Source: DATKZH01 sp964475955 (GTDB taxonomy: Bacteria > Planctomycetota > Planctomycetia > Pirellulales > Thermoguttaceae). From it: a stretch of 7,898 nt of DNA. How positions within the stretch are numbered: position 1 is the first letter of the stretch; the number at the start of each line of letters is the position of its first letter. Both the position numbers and the translations under genes were made by a program. The stretch covers positions 1 to 7,898 of the forward strand of contig CAYYZY010000283.1 in the NCBI GenBank assembly GCA_964475955.1. Reading direction: 5' to 3'. Below, one piece after another: positions 1 through 6,016 of the stretch. Under the pieces are notes generated by a model. That model had not been told where the DNA came from and searched no databases. It saw only the letters and a list, made by a program, of their open reading frames with translations.

Positions 1-14
1 TAGAATGAGAAAAT

Positions 15-293
15 ATGACTCCCAAACTGACGCACGAACAACGCGCGGCCCTGGCGGCCAACCCCGGCCGGCCGCTCCGGGTAGAGGACGAAACGACGAA
101 CAAGGTCTACGTCGTGGTGAGTGAAGAGTCCTTGCCGACGTTGTGGGACGACTACATCCGCCGCGAGCTCGCCCGGGGTCTTGCCGCGGCGGAACGTGGC
201 GACGTGGAGGACTGGGACGTCGATTCCATTAAGTCCGAGGGGCGACAGCCGATCCGAGCGCCGGGCGCAAGCCGACGTGCCGTCGGCGGCTAA
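15..293 (+). CDS. Small antitoxin-like protein (orphan in this window)
   Basis: A 92-residue protein. Residues 1-35 (LTHEQRAALAANPGRPLRVED) followed by a short beta-rich stretch (KVYVVVSEE) resemble a family of small planctomycete proteins often annotated as antitoxins. The stretch at about 46-77 (helix with RRELARGLAAAERGD, then WDVDSIKSEGR) resembles the C-terminal toxin-binding tail of RHH/Phd-like antitoxins. The last 15 residues (PIRAPGASRRAVGG) are low-complexity and do not look like part of that family, so the 3' end may be altered. Such antitoxins are usually followed by a RelE/ParE-type toxin gene, but here the stop is only 15 bp from the end of the convergent STAND gene, so no toxin is present downstream. 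The ATG at 15 has only a weak GAGA upstream. TAGAAT at 1-6 could be a -10 element giving an almost leaderless transcript, but its -35 would lie outside the window. The function is inferred from pattern memory only. Confidence 0.6.
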   Translation: MTPKLTHEQRAALAANPGRPLRVEDETTNKVYVVVSEESLPTLWDDYIRRELARGLAAAERGDVEDWDVDSIKSEGRQPIRAPGASRRAVGG

Positions 294-319
294 ACGTGAG
301 CGGCCGGGTCAGAGCCGCT
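271..319. terminator. Two GC-rich hairpins between convergent genes
   Basis: Two perfect 6-bp stems lie side by side where the two genes converge. GCCGAC (271-276) pairs with GTCGGC (282-287) around a 5-nt loop, inside the last codons of the antitoxin-like gene. AGCGGC (299-304) pairs with GCCGCT (314-319), with the STAND stop codon (309-311) in the loop. Neither has a T-tract, so they are not canonical intrinsic terminators. They could act as bidirectional 3'-end structures, or be chance pairing in GC-rich DNA. Confidence 0.3.
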
Positions 320-2843
320 GATCCAACTCGCCGAGCAGCTCGGCCAGCGGCGGGTCGAGGGCGACCCCGGCGGCGCGCAGCCCGGAAAGTGCGTCGCGGC
401 AGCGGCGCCAGCAGGTTTCGGCCTCGGCCTGGTTGCCCGCCTCCTCGTGCAGCTCGGCCAGCTTCCGGCAGGCGGCGGCCGATTCCTGCTGCCATTGGGG
501 GTTTTCGGAGTCCTGCTCGGCGAGTTCCTCGGCGGCCTGGAGCGTGGCCTCGGCGAGCCGCCGGCGCGCGTCGACCGGGGCGTTGTTGTCCAGGGCGGCC
601 AGCAGAAGGTTGTTGAATCGCCGGCAGAGCACGCCCTTCTGCTCGCGCTTCAACTTCGGCTCGATCAGCAGCGAGGTGGTCCAGCCCAGGCCCTCGTTGG
701 GCCGCTGGTTCGCCCCGGCCAGGATGTGGTCGGCCAACGCCCGGGTGGCGCCGGCCAGTTCTTCGTCGGGCAGATCGCCCGAGTAGTAGTGGGCGGCGCG
801 GAGGCGGTCTTCGCTGCCGATCAGGTGGACCATCAGCTCGGTCTGGTGGAGCGGGTCGGAAGGCGGCAGCGACTTGAGGTGGTAGGCGATGGCCGTGTGC
901 AGTTGTTGCACGAGCTGCGGATCGCGCGCGTTGCGGGCGCGGATCGTCTCGCGGAACTTGGCGTGGCGGAAATCCCAGGCGCCGTCCACCCCGCTCTGCG
1001 ACACGTGGGCGCGAAACGCCCGACGCAGCACCGCGAACTTCAGCCCGTCCCACGGCCGGCGCGGGGCCCGCGGGGCGAACAGCTTGGCCACCTTGGGCAA
1101 GAGCACCTCGAACTCCGACTCCCGCAAGCCGTTGCGACTGGCCGCGATCAGGTTGACGAACCCGTTCACCCACCCGGGCCCCAGAAGCTCCTCGTGCCGC
1201 TTGAGCACCCAGTCGTAGAGCGAATCGACCGTGGCGGGCAACTCCCGGGCAGCGTCGACGACGAACGGGCCGAGCTGATCCCAGGCCGCGTCGGCCGGCG
1301 CCCGGCCGGAACGGACCACGTCGTCGGCGTCCAACAGGTTCAACTCCTCCAGCGCCGATTCGAGCCAGAGCGGAATGCCGGCCGCCCGGGCGTTGCCGGG
1401 AAGCTGCTTCGCGAGCAGGGCCTCGAGCATCTCCGGATCGGGCTCGCGGTGACGTTTCCGGCAGATCGCCTCGGCCATCTCGCGCGACTCGGCTTCGTCG
1501 AGCGGCCCGAGTGGCACGATCTCGACGCCGGCGCGCCGCTCCAGGGCCTCGGCGACCGCCCCCGGGGCCGTGGTGACGATCAGCCGGGCGCCGGCGGGCC
1601 ACGGGTCGGGCAGCCACGCCAGGCGCTGCGCCCTGGGGGTCGGCTCAAATTCGTCGAGGGCGTCGACCAGCAGGACGACGCGGCGGCCTTCGGCGGCCTG
1701 GCGGAGCAACCGGGCGAACGCCTCCTGCAACGGGCGGCTCGGCGTTTGGTCGGTGACCGGCGGCGTGTCGAGCCCGAGTGCCTCGGCCAGCTCGAGCGTC
1801 CAGCGGCGGAGCATGGCGTCGACGCGGATCGACTGCACGCCGGTGCCGGCCGCGTGCGCGAGCACGAGCGCGTCTTCCCGGCCCAAGGCCCGGCTGAGAT
1901 GCGCAAACAGCGCGCTTTTCCCCAAACCGGCGATCCCTCGGACGCACGCGCCCCACGGCCGGTCCTCTTCGCTCGGCGACCGGGCCAACCCGACCAATCG
2001 ATCGACCAGCGCCGCGCGGCCCACGAACGCCTCGCTCCGCGACCGCACGAACTGGTCGAGCAGCCATCGCTGTTCGTCTTGCCAGTCGGGCGGCGGGGCG
2101 TCGGCGCAGGCGCGCGTCTGTTCGTCGAGCACGCCCCACAGGTCGTCGAGCACCATTCGGCCCAGGTCGTCCAGCCCGGTGACGGCGCCCGAGTCCGCGT
2201 CCCACTCGGCCCGATAGTGACGAACGCGGTCGGGCATCTCGCGCTCGATCCGCTCCTTCAGGGCGGCGAGTTGGTCGGCCCGGGCCGGGTCGCGGAAGTC
2301 GGCGGCCACCTCGTCGGGCAAGGAATCGTAGTCGAGCGGCTCGCGGAAGTAGAAGAACGGGCCGGAGTTCGACTGCGAGCCGCCTTGAAGGCCGAACTCG
2401 ATCTCCAGCGCAGCGAGACTCTTGCCCGCGGCGTCGATCGCAAAGCCCGCCTCGTCGACGGCCGCCTGCGCCGCCGGGGCGGGCGGCACCCAGCCATAAT
2501 GATCGCCGAGCAGCACGATCTGGAAGGGCCGTGCCCGGCGGACTTCCTCGAGGCAGACCTTCAGGGTCGATCGGTGATTCGCCTGCTGCTGTTCGGCGTC
2601 GTCGTCTTCCACCTGGCAGCGGAGGTCGATCAGCTCGAGTCGGTGGTGACGCTCGCCCAGACGCTGGTCGAGCTCGGGGAAGACGAGGCTGTGGAGATAC
2701 TCCCGCTCCGCCCGCATGTCGCGAAACGTGCTGGTCACCAAGACCGGTCGGCGGCGTCTAGTGGGTGTGAATGCCATCGGCCGTGCGGTTCGTCGCCCCG
2801 AGGGTTGCGCGGGAAGCGGTTGCTGCCGGGTCCGTCCAATCAT
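309..2843 (-). CDS. STAND NTPase: DUF4062-like domain, NACHT ATPase, winged-helix and TPR-like C-terminus
   Basis: An 844-residue cytoplasmic protein with no signal peptide or membrane segment. Residues ~33-118 carry the DUF4062-type signature VTSTFRDMRAEREYL followed by VFPEL and IVLLGDHYGWVPP. The ATPase spans about 272-500: FVGR entry motif (273-276), Walker A GIAGLGKS (303-310, K309), Walker B VVLLVDALDE (389-398), a sensor-1-like LIVTT (421-425) and the STAND GxP motif GIPLW (489-493). Residues ~535-690 look like the winged-helix and helical bundle, and ~730-820 are helical with one TPR-like unit (LAELHEEAGNQAEAE). STAND ATPases are signal-triggered oligomerising switches; several bacterial ones sense phage and kill the cell, but DUF4062's activity is not established. 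The assigned start has a GGAGGGG 13 nt upstream. An alternative ATG at 2777 (residue 23) would still keep the whole DUF4062 region. Relatives are often longer, with more TPR or WD40 repeats. No frame breaks are seen. Confidence 0.88.
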   Translation of the reverse strand: MIGRTRQQPLPAQPSGRRTARPMAFTPTRRRRPVLVTSTFRDMRAEREYLHSLVFPELDQRLGERHHRLELIDLRCQVEDDDAEQQQANHRSTLKVCLEEVRRARPFQIVLLGDHYGWVPPAPAAQAAVDEAGFAIDAAGKSLAALEIEFGLQGGSQSNSGPFFYFREPLDYDSLPDEVAADFRDPARADQLAALKERIEREMPDRVRHYRAEWDADSGAVTGLDDLGRMVLDDLWGVLDEQTRACADAPPPDWQDEQRWLLDQFVRSRSEAFVGRAALVDRLVGLARSPSEEDRPWGACVRGIAGLGKSALFAHLSRALGREDALVLAHAAGTGVQSIRVDAMLRRWTLELAEALGLDTPPVTDQTPSRPLQEAFARLLRQAAEGRRVVLLVDALDEFEPTPRAQRLAWLPDPWPAGARLIVTTAPGAVAEALERRAGVEIVPLGPLDEAESREMAEAICRKRHREPDPEMLEALLAKQLPGNARAAGIPLWLESALEELNLLDADDVVRSGRAPADAAWDQLGPFVVDAARELPATVDSLYDWVLKRHEELLGPGWVNGFVNLIAASRNGLRESEFEVLLPKVAKLFAPRAPRRPWDGLKFAVLRRAFRAHVSQSGVDGAWDFRHAKFRETIRARNARDPQLVQQLHTAIAYHLKSLPPSDPLHQTELMVHLIGSEDRLRAAHYYSGDLPDEELAGATRALADHILAGANQRPNEGLGWTTSLLIEPKLKREQKGVLCRRFNNLLLAALDNNAPVDARRRLAEATLQAAEELAEQDSENPQWQQESAAACRKLAELHEEAGNQAEAETCWRRCRDALSGLRAAGVALDPPLAELLGELDQRL

Positions 2844-2863
2844 CTTGTCATCTCGACCCCTCC
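2840..2863 (-). promoter_or_regulatory. Shine-Dalgarno with 3-codon mini-ORF overlapping the STAND start
   Basis: On the minus strand, GGAGGGG (2863-2857) is followed after 5 nt by ATG ACA AGA TGA (2851-2840). The TGA stop of this mini-ORF overlaps the ATG of the STAND gene (2843-2841) in an ATGA arrangement. The ribosome-binding site is spaced ideally for the mini-ORF but is 13 nt from the STAND ATG. This suggests translational coupling or a damped start. It may be chance, and it matters only if 2843 rather than 2777 is the true start. Confidence 0.35.
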
Positions 2864-2865
2864 GA

Positions 2866-2948
2866 CACCACCCCTATCGACGGGGGTTGGGTGATCCACC
2901 GAAAAAGGGTAGCCCGGCAGGCCCGTTCCGCCCGCATTTTGGCCGGGC
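2866..2948 (-). terminator. Terminator-like stem with T-run and leader hairpin between DegT remnant and STAND gene
   Basis: Reading the minus strand downstream of the aminotransferase stop, GCCCGGC (2948-2942) pairs perfectly with GCCGGGC (2918-2912) across a 23-nt loop. It is followed by TACCC and then TTTTT (2906-2902), which resembles a loose intrinsic terminator. Closer to the STAND start, a second imperfect hairpin (2866-2893, CACC-A-CCCC against GGGG-TT-GGTG on the plus strand) lies in the leader. I see no convincing -35/-10 pair for the STAND gene between the T-run and its start. Either read-through from the upstream genes or a non-consensus promoter would be needed. Confidence 0.35.
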
Positions 2949-2985
2949 GCCGCGTTGCGATCACCCGGAAGGGCCGCTTGGGCGG

Positions 2986-3738
2986 TCATGGGAGGCACCG
3001 AATCGTGTTGCCAAGGATCTCCGCCTGGCGCTCGGCCGTCTCCAAGTCGAAGTAGTTCGTCTTGAGCTGGACCACGCGGGGCTGGATCGACTCCCACACC
3101 GGGCAGCGGACCTCGCGGTAGTCGGGCAGCACGCCCGCGAACTGCGGGTAGCGCCCGGGCTCGGCGGCCACCGCTTCGCTGAGCCGGCGGAACACCGGCT
3201 CGCGGTAGACGGGCAGATAGGCCCCGTAGAAGCCGTCGCCGCCCAGTTCGACGAATTTGCGGCGCAGGGCGGCCCAGTCGAGGTCGTCGCGGGCGATGCG
3301 CACGGTGTACGTCCAGTAGCTGCTCGCGTACCCGGCCGGCACCTTCTGCGGCACGAGCCAGTCGCACCGGGCGACCACGTCTTCGAAGCAGCGGGCCACG
3401 TCGTGGGGGTCGATCGTCCAGGTTTCGGGATCGACGTCGGCGAACACGGGGACCGCGTTGGCGTAGAGGGCCGCCGTGCCGGTCATTGCCACGGTGTAGG
3501 CCGGCACGATGACCTCGTCGCCCACGCCCACGCCGGCGGCCAGCAGCGCCGAGTGCATCGTCGTCGTGCCGTTGGCGTGGAGGATGCCGAACCGCCGCTG
3601 GAACTTCGCCGCGAACTGCTCCTCCAGGCGCGCCGCCAAGCCGGGCGAGCTGCCGTTGTGGAAGCCGAAATCGAGCACTTCGGCCACGTACCGGCGCGCC
3701 TTCGGGGCGACGCGCGGGATCATCGTCATCTGCGTCAT
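2986..3738 (-). pseudogene. DegT/DnrJ/EryC1/StrS aminotransferase with internal in-frame deletion of the catalytic core
   Basis: An open frame of 250 residues, where the family is usually about 370-430. Residues 1-112 match the N-terminal part: a HNGSSPGLAARLEEQFA-type entry, ANGTTTMHSAL (phosphate-binding GT motif, 55-65), GDEVIVPAYT, and VFADVDPETWTIDP. The sequence then jumps at residues ~113-121 straight to the C-terminal domain: CDWLVPQKVPAGYASSYWTYTVRIA, FVELGGDGFYGAYLPVY, then CPVWE and KTNYFD. Missing are the stretch with the PLP-stacking Asp (EDAAEA-type), the Schiff-base lysine and the following glycine-rich loop. The family transfers amino groups to keto-sugars for envelope or antibiotic sugars. 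Without the lysine this product cannot catalyse PLP transamination. A good ribosome-binding site, GGGAGGGG (3753-3746), lies 7 nt upstream of the ATG. The frame stays open across the junction, so a short protein could be made. An assembly error is the main alternative. Confidence 0.8.
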
Positions 3739-3754
3739 GCGTAGGCCCCTCCCA

Positions 3755-3833
3755 AGCCGGCAGACAGTGTATCCGAGCGGGATGGCAGGCGGGAGGGAGC
3801 CTCTTGGAAACGGTGCTGGGCGTGCTGCCGGCT
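3755..3833 (-). repeat. 9-bp perfect inverted repeat spanning the coiled-coil/DegT gap
   Basis: AGCCGGCAG (3755-3763) and CTGCCGGCT (3825-3833) are perfect reverse complements 61 nt apart. On the minus-strand transcript the first arm overlaps the stop codon of the coiled-coil gene (3834-3832), and the second arm ends one base before the DegT ribosome-binding site (3753-3746). A long-range stem here could act as a 3' end or limit DegT translation. No T-tract follows, so it is not a standard terminator. Confidence 0.35.
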
Positions 3834-4578
3834 ACTGTTGGCCTCCCGGCTGCTCCGGCTCCGACTCTTCGCTCGCGTTGGCGGCTCCCAGCGCCTTGGC
3901 GATTTCCTCGCCGGCCTTGGCGCCCTCACCCTGGGCGGCGTCGGCGGCCTTCTGAGCGGCTTCGGCCGCTTGCTCGGCCTGCTGTTTCGCCTTCACGGCC
4001 TTGGCCACCTCGGCTTGCGCGGCTTGGACCGCAGCGGTGGCATCGGCAACGCCCTTGAGCACGTCGTCCTTGGCCGCGGCGACGACCTTGCGGGCTTCGT
4101 CCTTGGCCGCGACGGCCCGGCCCGCTTCCTGCTTGGCGGCCTGCATCGCCTTTTCGGCGGCGGCCCGGGCCGCCTGGGCCTTGGCCGTCTCCTTCTTGGC
4201 GGCCTCGAGGGCCTTCTGCGCTTGGGCCCGCGCGGCTTGGAGCTGCTCGGCTTGGGCCTTGGCCGCGGCGGCCGCCTTCTGGGCCGCCTTTCGGGCCGCC
4301 TTCGCCTGCTTGATCTGGTCGTTCACGGCCTGCGCCGTCTTCTCGACCTCGACCTTGGCGGCCTCGGTCTTCGCGCTTTCCGCCTGGACCGTTTCCAGGA
4401 TCTCCTCGGCCGCCTCCTTGGCTTCCTCGGCCTTCTGCATCGCCGCCTGGGCCTGGCAGATCCCGGCTCTTAAGCGCGGTCGCCAGAAGAACGGCCGGCA
4501 ACCGGCCGCGGCCCAGTCGCCGGTGTTGATGAGAACCAGCATCACGATCACAATCAGGTACTTGGCTCGGTTTGCCAT
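3832..4578 (-). CDS. Exported or membrane-anchored Ala/Lys/Glu-rich coiled-coil protein with 21-residue repeats
   Basis: A 248-residue protein of unknown function. The N-terminus MANRAK plus hydrophobic YLIVIVMLVLI (7-17) is a signal peptide or signal anchor. AAAGC at 23-27 is a weak lipobox candidate with Cys27, although D21-W22 before it is unusual. After a short basic, aromatic stretch (28-37), residues ~38-230 are an almost uninterrupted predicted helix rich in Ala, Lys, Gln and Glu, with no proline between 34 and 241. It ends in an acidic tail (EESEPEQPGGQQ). The helix is periodic at 21 residues, i.e. three heptads. Composition resembles the TolA helical domain or LEA-type proteins, but no TolA C-terminal domain is present, and similarity may be compositional only. 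The start is supported by a strong AGAGGAGG 9 nt upstream of the ATG. It is first of three minus-strand genes; the DegT remnant follows after 93 bp. A periplasmic or envelope spacer is a reasonable guess. Confidence 0.75.
   Translation of the reverse strand: MANRAKYLIVIVMLVLINTGDWAAAGCRPFFWRPRLRAGICQAQAAMQKAEEAKEAAEEILETVQAESAKTEAAKVEVEKTAQAVNDQIKQAKAARKAAQKAAAAAKAQAEQLQAARAQAQKALEAAKKETAKAQAARAAAEKAMQAAKQEAGRAVAAKDEARKVVAAAKDDVLKGVADATAAVQAAQAEVAKAVKAKQQAEQAAEAAQKAADAAQGEGAKAGEEIAKALGAANASEESEPEQPGGQQ
3901..4467 (-). repeat. Tandem ~63-bp units encoding 21-residue coiled-coil repeats
   Basis: The coding sequence divides into about nine consecutive 63-bp units, protein residues 38-58, 59-79, 80-100, 101-121, 122-142, 143-163, 164-184, 185-205 and 206-226. 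Five units in a row begin with Lys (80, 101, 122, 143, 164). Six in a row have a basic residue preceded by Ala at unit position 17 (K54, K75, R96, R117, R138, K159). The last two units are more divergent. The units differ in DNA sequence, so this is an old duplication series or a selected periodicity, not a recent expansion. Confidence 0.6.
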
Positions 4579-4933
4579 GGAAGCGATCCTCCTCTGTCAA
4601 CGGGAAACGGGGCGTCTGGGAGTGTTTCGGCAATTCGCCGGTTGGTGACCGCCGATGGCAGGGGCGTGGGGCGGGACCCACGTCGGTGGGGCGGCCGGTG
4701 CGCATCGTGTCTGGCAACCGTGGCACCACGATTCGATCTTACCTGCCGACGAGGCGAGAATCACCCATTTTCTCCCGCTCGATCGGCCAAAGCGCGGATC
4801 TTTCCCCGTTCCAGGCCTTCCCGTGCCCCGAGCGAGGGGCGAAATGGGGGACCATGCCCCCAAAACCTCGCGACTCGCGCACGGCCCCGCGGTGGCCGAT
4901 CCGCCAGAAACGATCAACCGGAGGGGACCGCCC
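4579..4933. other. Divergent intergenic region, 355 bp, no gene recognised
   Basis: This stretch separates the minus-strand coiled-coil gene from the plus-strand enolase-family gene, so it should hold both promoters. I found no convincing -35/-10 pair in either direction. It contains a small palindrome, CGTGG-CA-CCACG (4719-4730), nested inside ATCGTG/CACGAT arms (4704-4709 and 4727-4732), which could be an operator. Two G/C hairpins lie at 4824-4862. The frames that run through it in several directions have no recognisable protein content. At the right end CGGAGGGG (4919-4926) is the ribosome-binding site for the ATG at 4934. Confidence 0.55.
4824..4862 (+). promoter_or_regulatory. Tandem hairpins with possible alternative pairing in the enolase-family leader
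   Basis: GCCCC (4825-4829) pairs with GGGGC (4836-4840), and TGGGGG (4845-4850) pairs with CCCCCA (4857-4862); each has a 6-nt loop. GGGGC of the first hairpin can also pair with GCCCC at 4856-4860, so the two folds compete. They lie about 70 nt before the enolase-family ATG. No T-tract follows, so an attenuator is only a possibility and known riboswitch classes are not recognised. Confidence 0.3.
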
Positions 4934-5846
4934 ATGAAGATCACCAAACTCGCTACGCGGATCCTCGGGCTGGCTTTCGCAACGCGCTGGTCGTCGAGAT
5001 CCACACCGACGAGGGGCTCGCCGGGCTCGGTGAGACGGTCCTCAAACGCCGCACCAAGACCGTGCAGCAGAACCTCCAGGAGTTGGCCCGCGACCTCCTC
5101 GGACGCGACCCCCTGGGCCCCGAATCGCACAACGAGCGGATATACCGCGACAGCTTCTGGGTCGGCGGGCCGCTGCACGCCAGTGCCATCAGCGCCGTCG
5201 ACGCCGCCCTGTGGGACCTCCAGGGCAAGGCCCTCGGCGTGCCCGTCTGGCAACTGCTCGGCGGGCCGACCCGGGCGGCGATCCCCGTCTACTGCCACGC
5301 CACGGACGGCTCAGTCCGGGCGCCGCCGTCCGGCTGGCCGCCGCATTGGAGCCCTACCGCCTGCTGTTCATCGAGGAGCCGGTCCCGCCGGAAGACCCGC
5401 AGGCGCTCGGGCAGGTGGCCTCGCGCAGCACGACTCCGATCACGGCGGGCGAACGGCTGGCCACCATCTACGGGGTGCGCCCTTTCCTGGAATCGCGGAG
5501 CGTGAGCATTCTCCAGCCCGACGTGGCCAACTGCGGCGGCATCACCGGGGCCAAGAAGATCGCGGCGATGGCCGAGTCGTACTACGTGTCGATCAGCCCG
5601 CACAACCCCAACGGCCCCATCGCCACGGCGATGGCGGTCCACCTGCTGGCGGCGATTCCCAACGCGTATCTTCTGGAGATGATCGGCTCGCCGGAGGACC
5701 TCACCCTGCACGCGCGGATGGTCGCCGCCCCGCTTCGACCTGAAGAGGGCGAAATCCGTTTGCCGACGTCGCCCGGCCTTGGTATGGACCTCTTGCCCGA
5801 CGCGGAGGACGACCTCCCCTATCAGCCCTTCACCGCCGGCCGTTGA
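4934..5846 (+). pseudogene. Mandelate racemase/enolase-superfamily acid-sugar dehydratase, disrupted by a frameshift and an internal deletion
   Basis: The protein reads in three frames. It starts MKITKLATRIL at the ATG at 4934, with CGGAGGGG just upstream. At about 4964-4974 it shifts to the frame giving FRNALVVEIHTDEGLAGLGE, then WVGGPLHASAISAVDAALWD, ALGVPVWQLLGG and IPVYCHA. At 5295-5304 it jumps to the third frame: HGRLSPGAAVRLAAALEP, then FIEEPVPPE, ITAGERLATIYG, LQPDVANCGGITGAKKIAAMAE, ISPHNPNGPIATA and PGLGMDL, ending at TGA 5844-5846. The retained motifs (HGR, EEP, GER, HNPxGP) fit the D-galactonate/L-rhamnonate dehydratase type of the superfamily, Mg-dependent enzymes that dehydrate aldonic acids. 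Roughly 85-100 residues between VYCHA and HGR, including barrel strands 1-2 and nearby active-site residues, are absent. The remaining parts add up to about 300 residues against the usual 380-400. Apart from these two breaks the sequence shows no decay. A sequencing or assembly error is the alternative. Confidence 0.82.
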
Positions 5847-5882
5847 GGCAGATCAGCGCGGCGTCGACACCCGTCACGCTGT

Positions 5883-5911
5883 TTGACGGATCCGCCGATC
5901 CTGGCTACAAT
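5883..5911 (+). promoter_or_regulatory. Sigma-70-type promoter of the kinase gene
   Basis: TTGACG (5883-5888) and TACAAT (5906-5911) are separated by exactly 17 nt, each one mismatch or so from the consensus TTGACA/TATAAT. The predicted transcription start is about 5917-5919, giving a leader of about 100 nt to the ATG at 6017. The leader contains a GC hairpin around 5952-5980 (CCGGC/GCCGG core). The promoter lies just after the enolase-family stop codon, so the kinase is probably transcribed independently. Confidence 0.7.
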
Positions 5912-6016
5912 GAGGGGGTCGGACACCTCCTCGGTGTGGCCTTCCCGCTCCGCGTTCCGCGCCGGCCAAGCGCCGGACGCTGGGCAGCGAGACCCCCATC
6001 TCTGGAAGCCGGGCAA

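Noticed and set aside
229..1617. 462-codon minus-strand frame
   Set aside because: It overlaps the STAND gene in another frame and is dominated by Arg/Ala/Gly, with no recognisable motif; a GC-driven shadow.
447..2894. 815-codon plus-strand open frame opposite the STAND gene
   Set aside because: It mirrors the STAND coding sequence, is rich in Arg/Gly/Val/Leu without domain motifs, and is the usual antisense shadow of a high-GC gene. The minus strand has the Walker motifs.
3838..4473. Leu/Gly-rich plus-strand frame opposite the coiled-coil gene
   Set aside because: Its repeats are the complement of the Ala/Lys coiled-coil repeats; there is no start context, and the minus-strand gene has a strong ribosome-binding site and a signal sequence.
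4595..4600. TTGACA on the minus strand just upstream of the coiled-coil gene
   Set aside because: It directly abuts the ribosome-binding site, and a -10 box 17 nt downstream would fall inside the coding sequence, where none is present.
5843..6016. N-terminal extension of the kinase from TTG at 5843
   Set aside because: It would encode the promoter and leader, has no family similarity, overlaps the enolase-family stop, and has no ribosome-binding site. The ATG at 6017 begins just before the conserved module.
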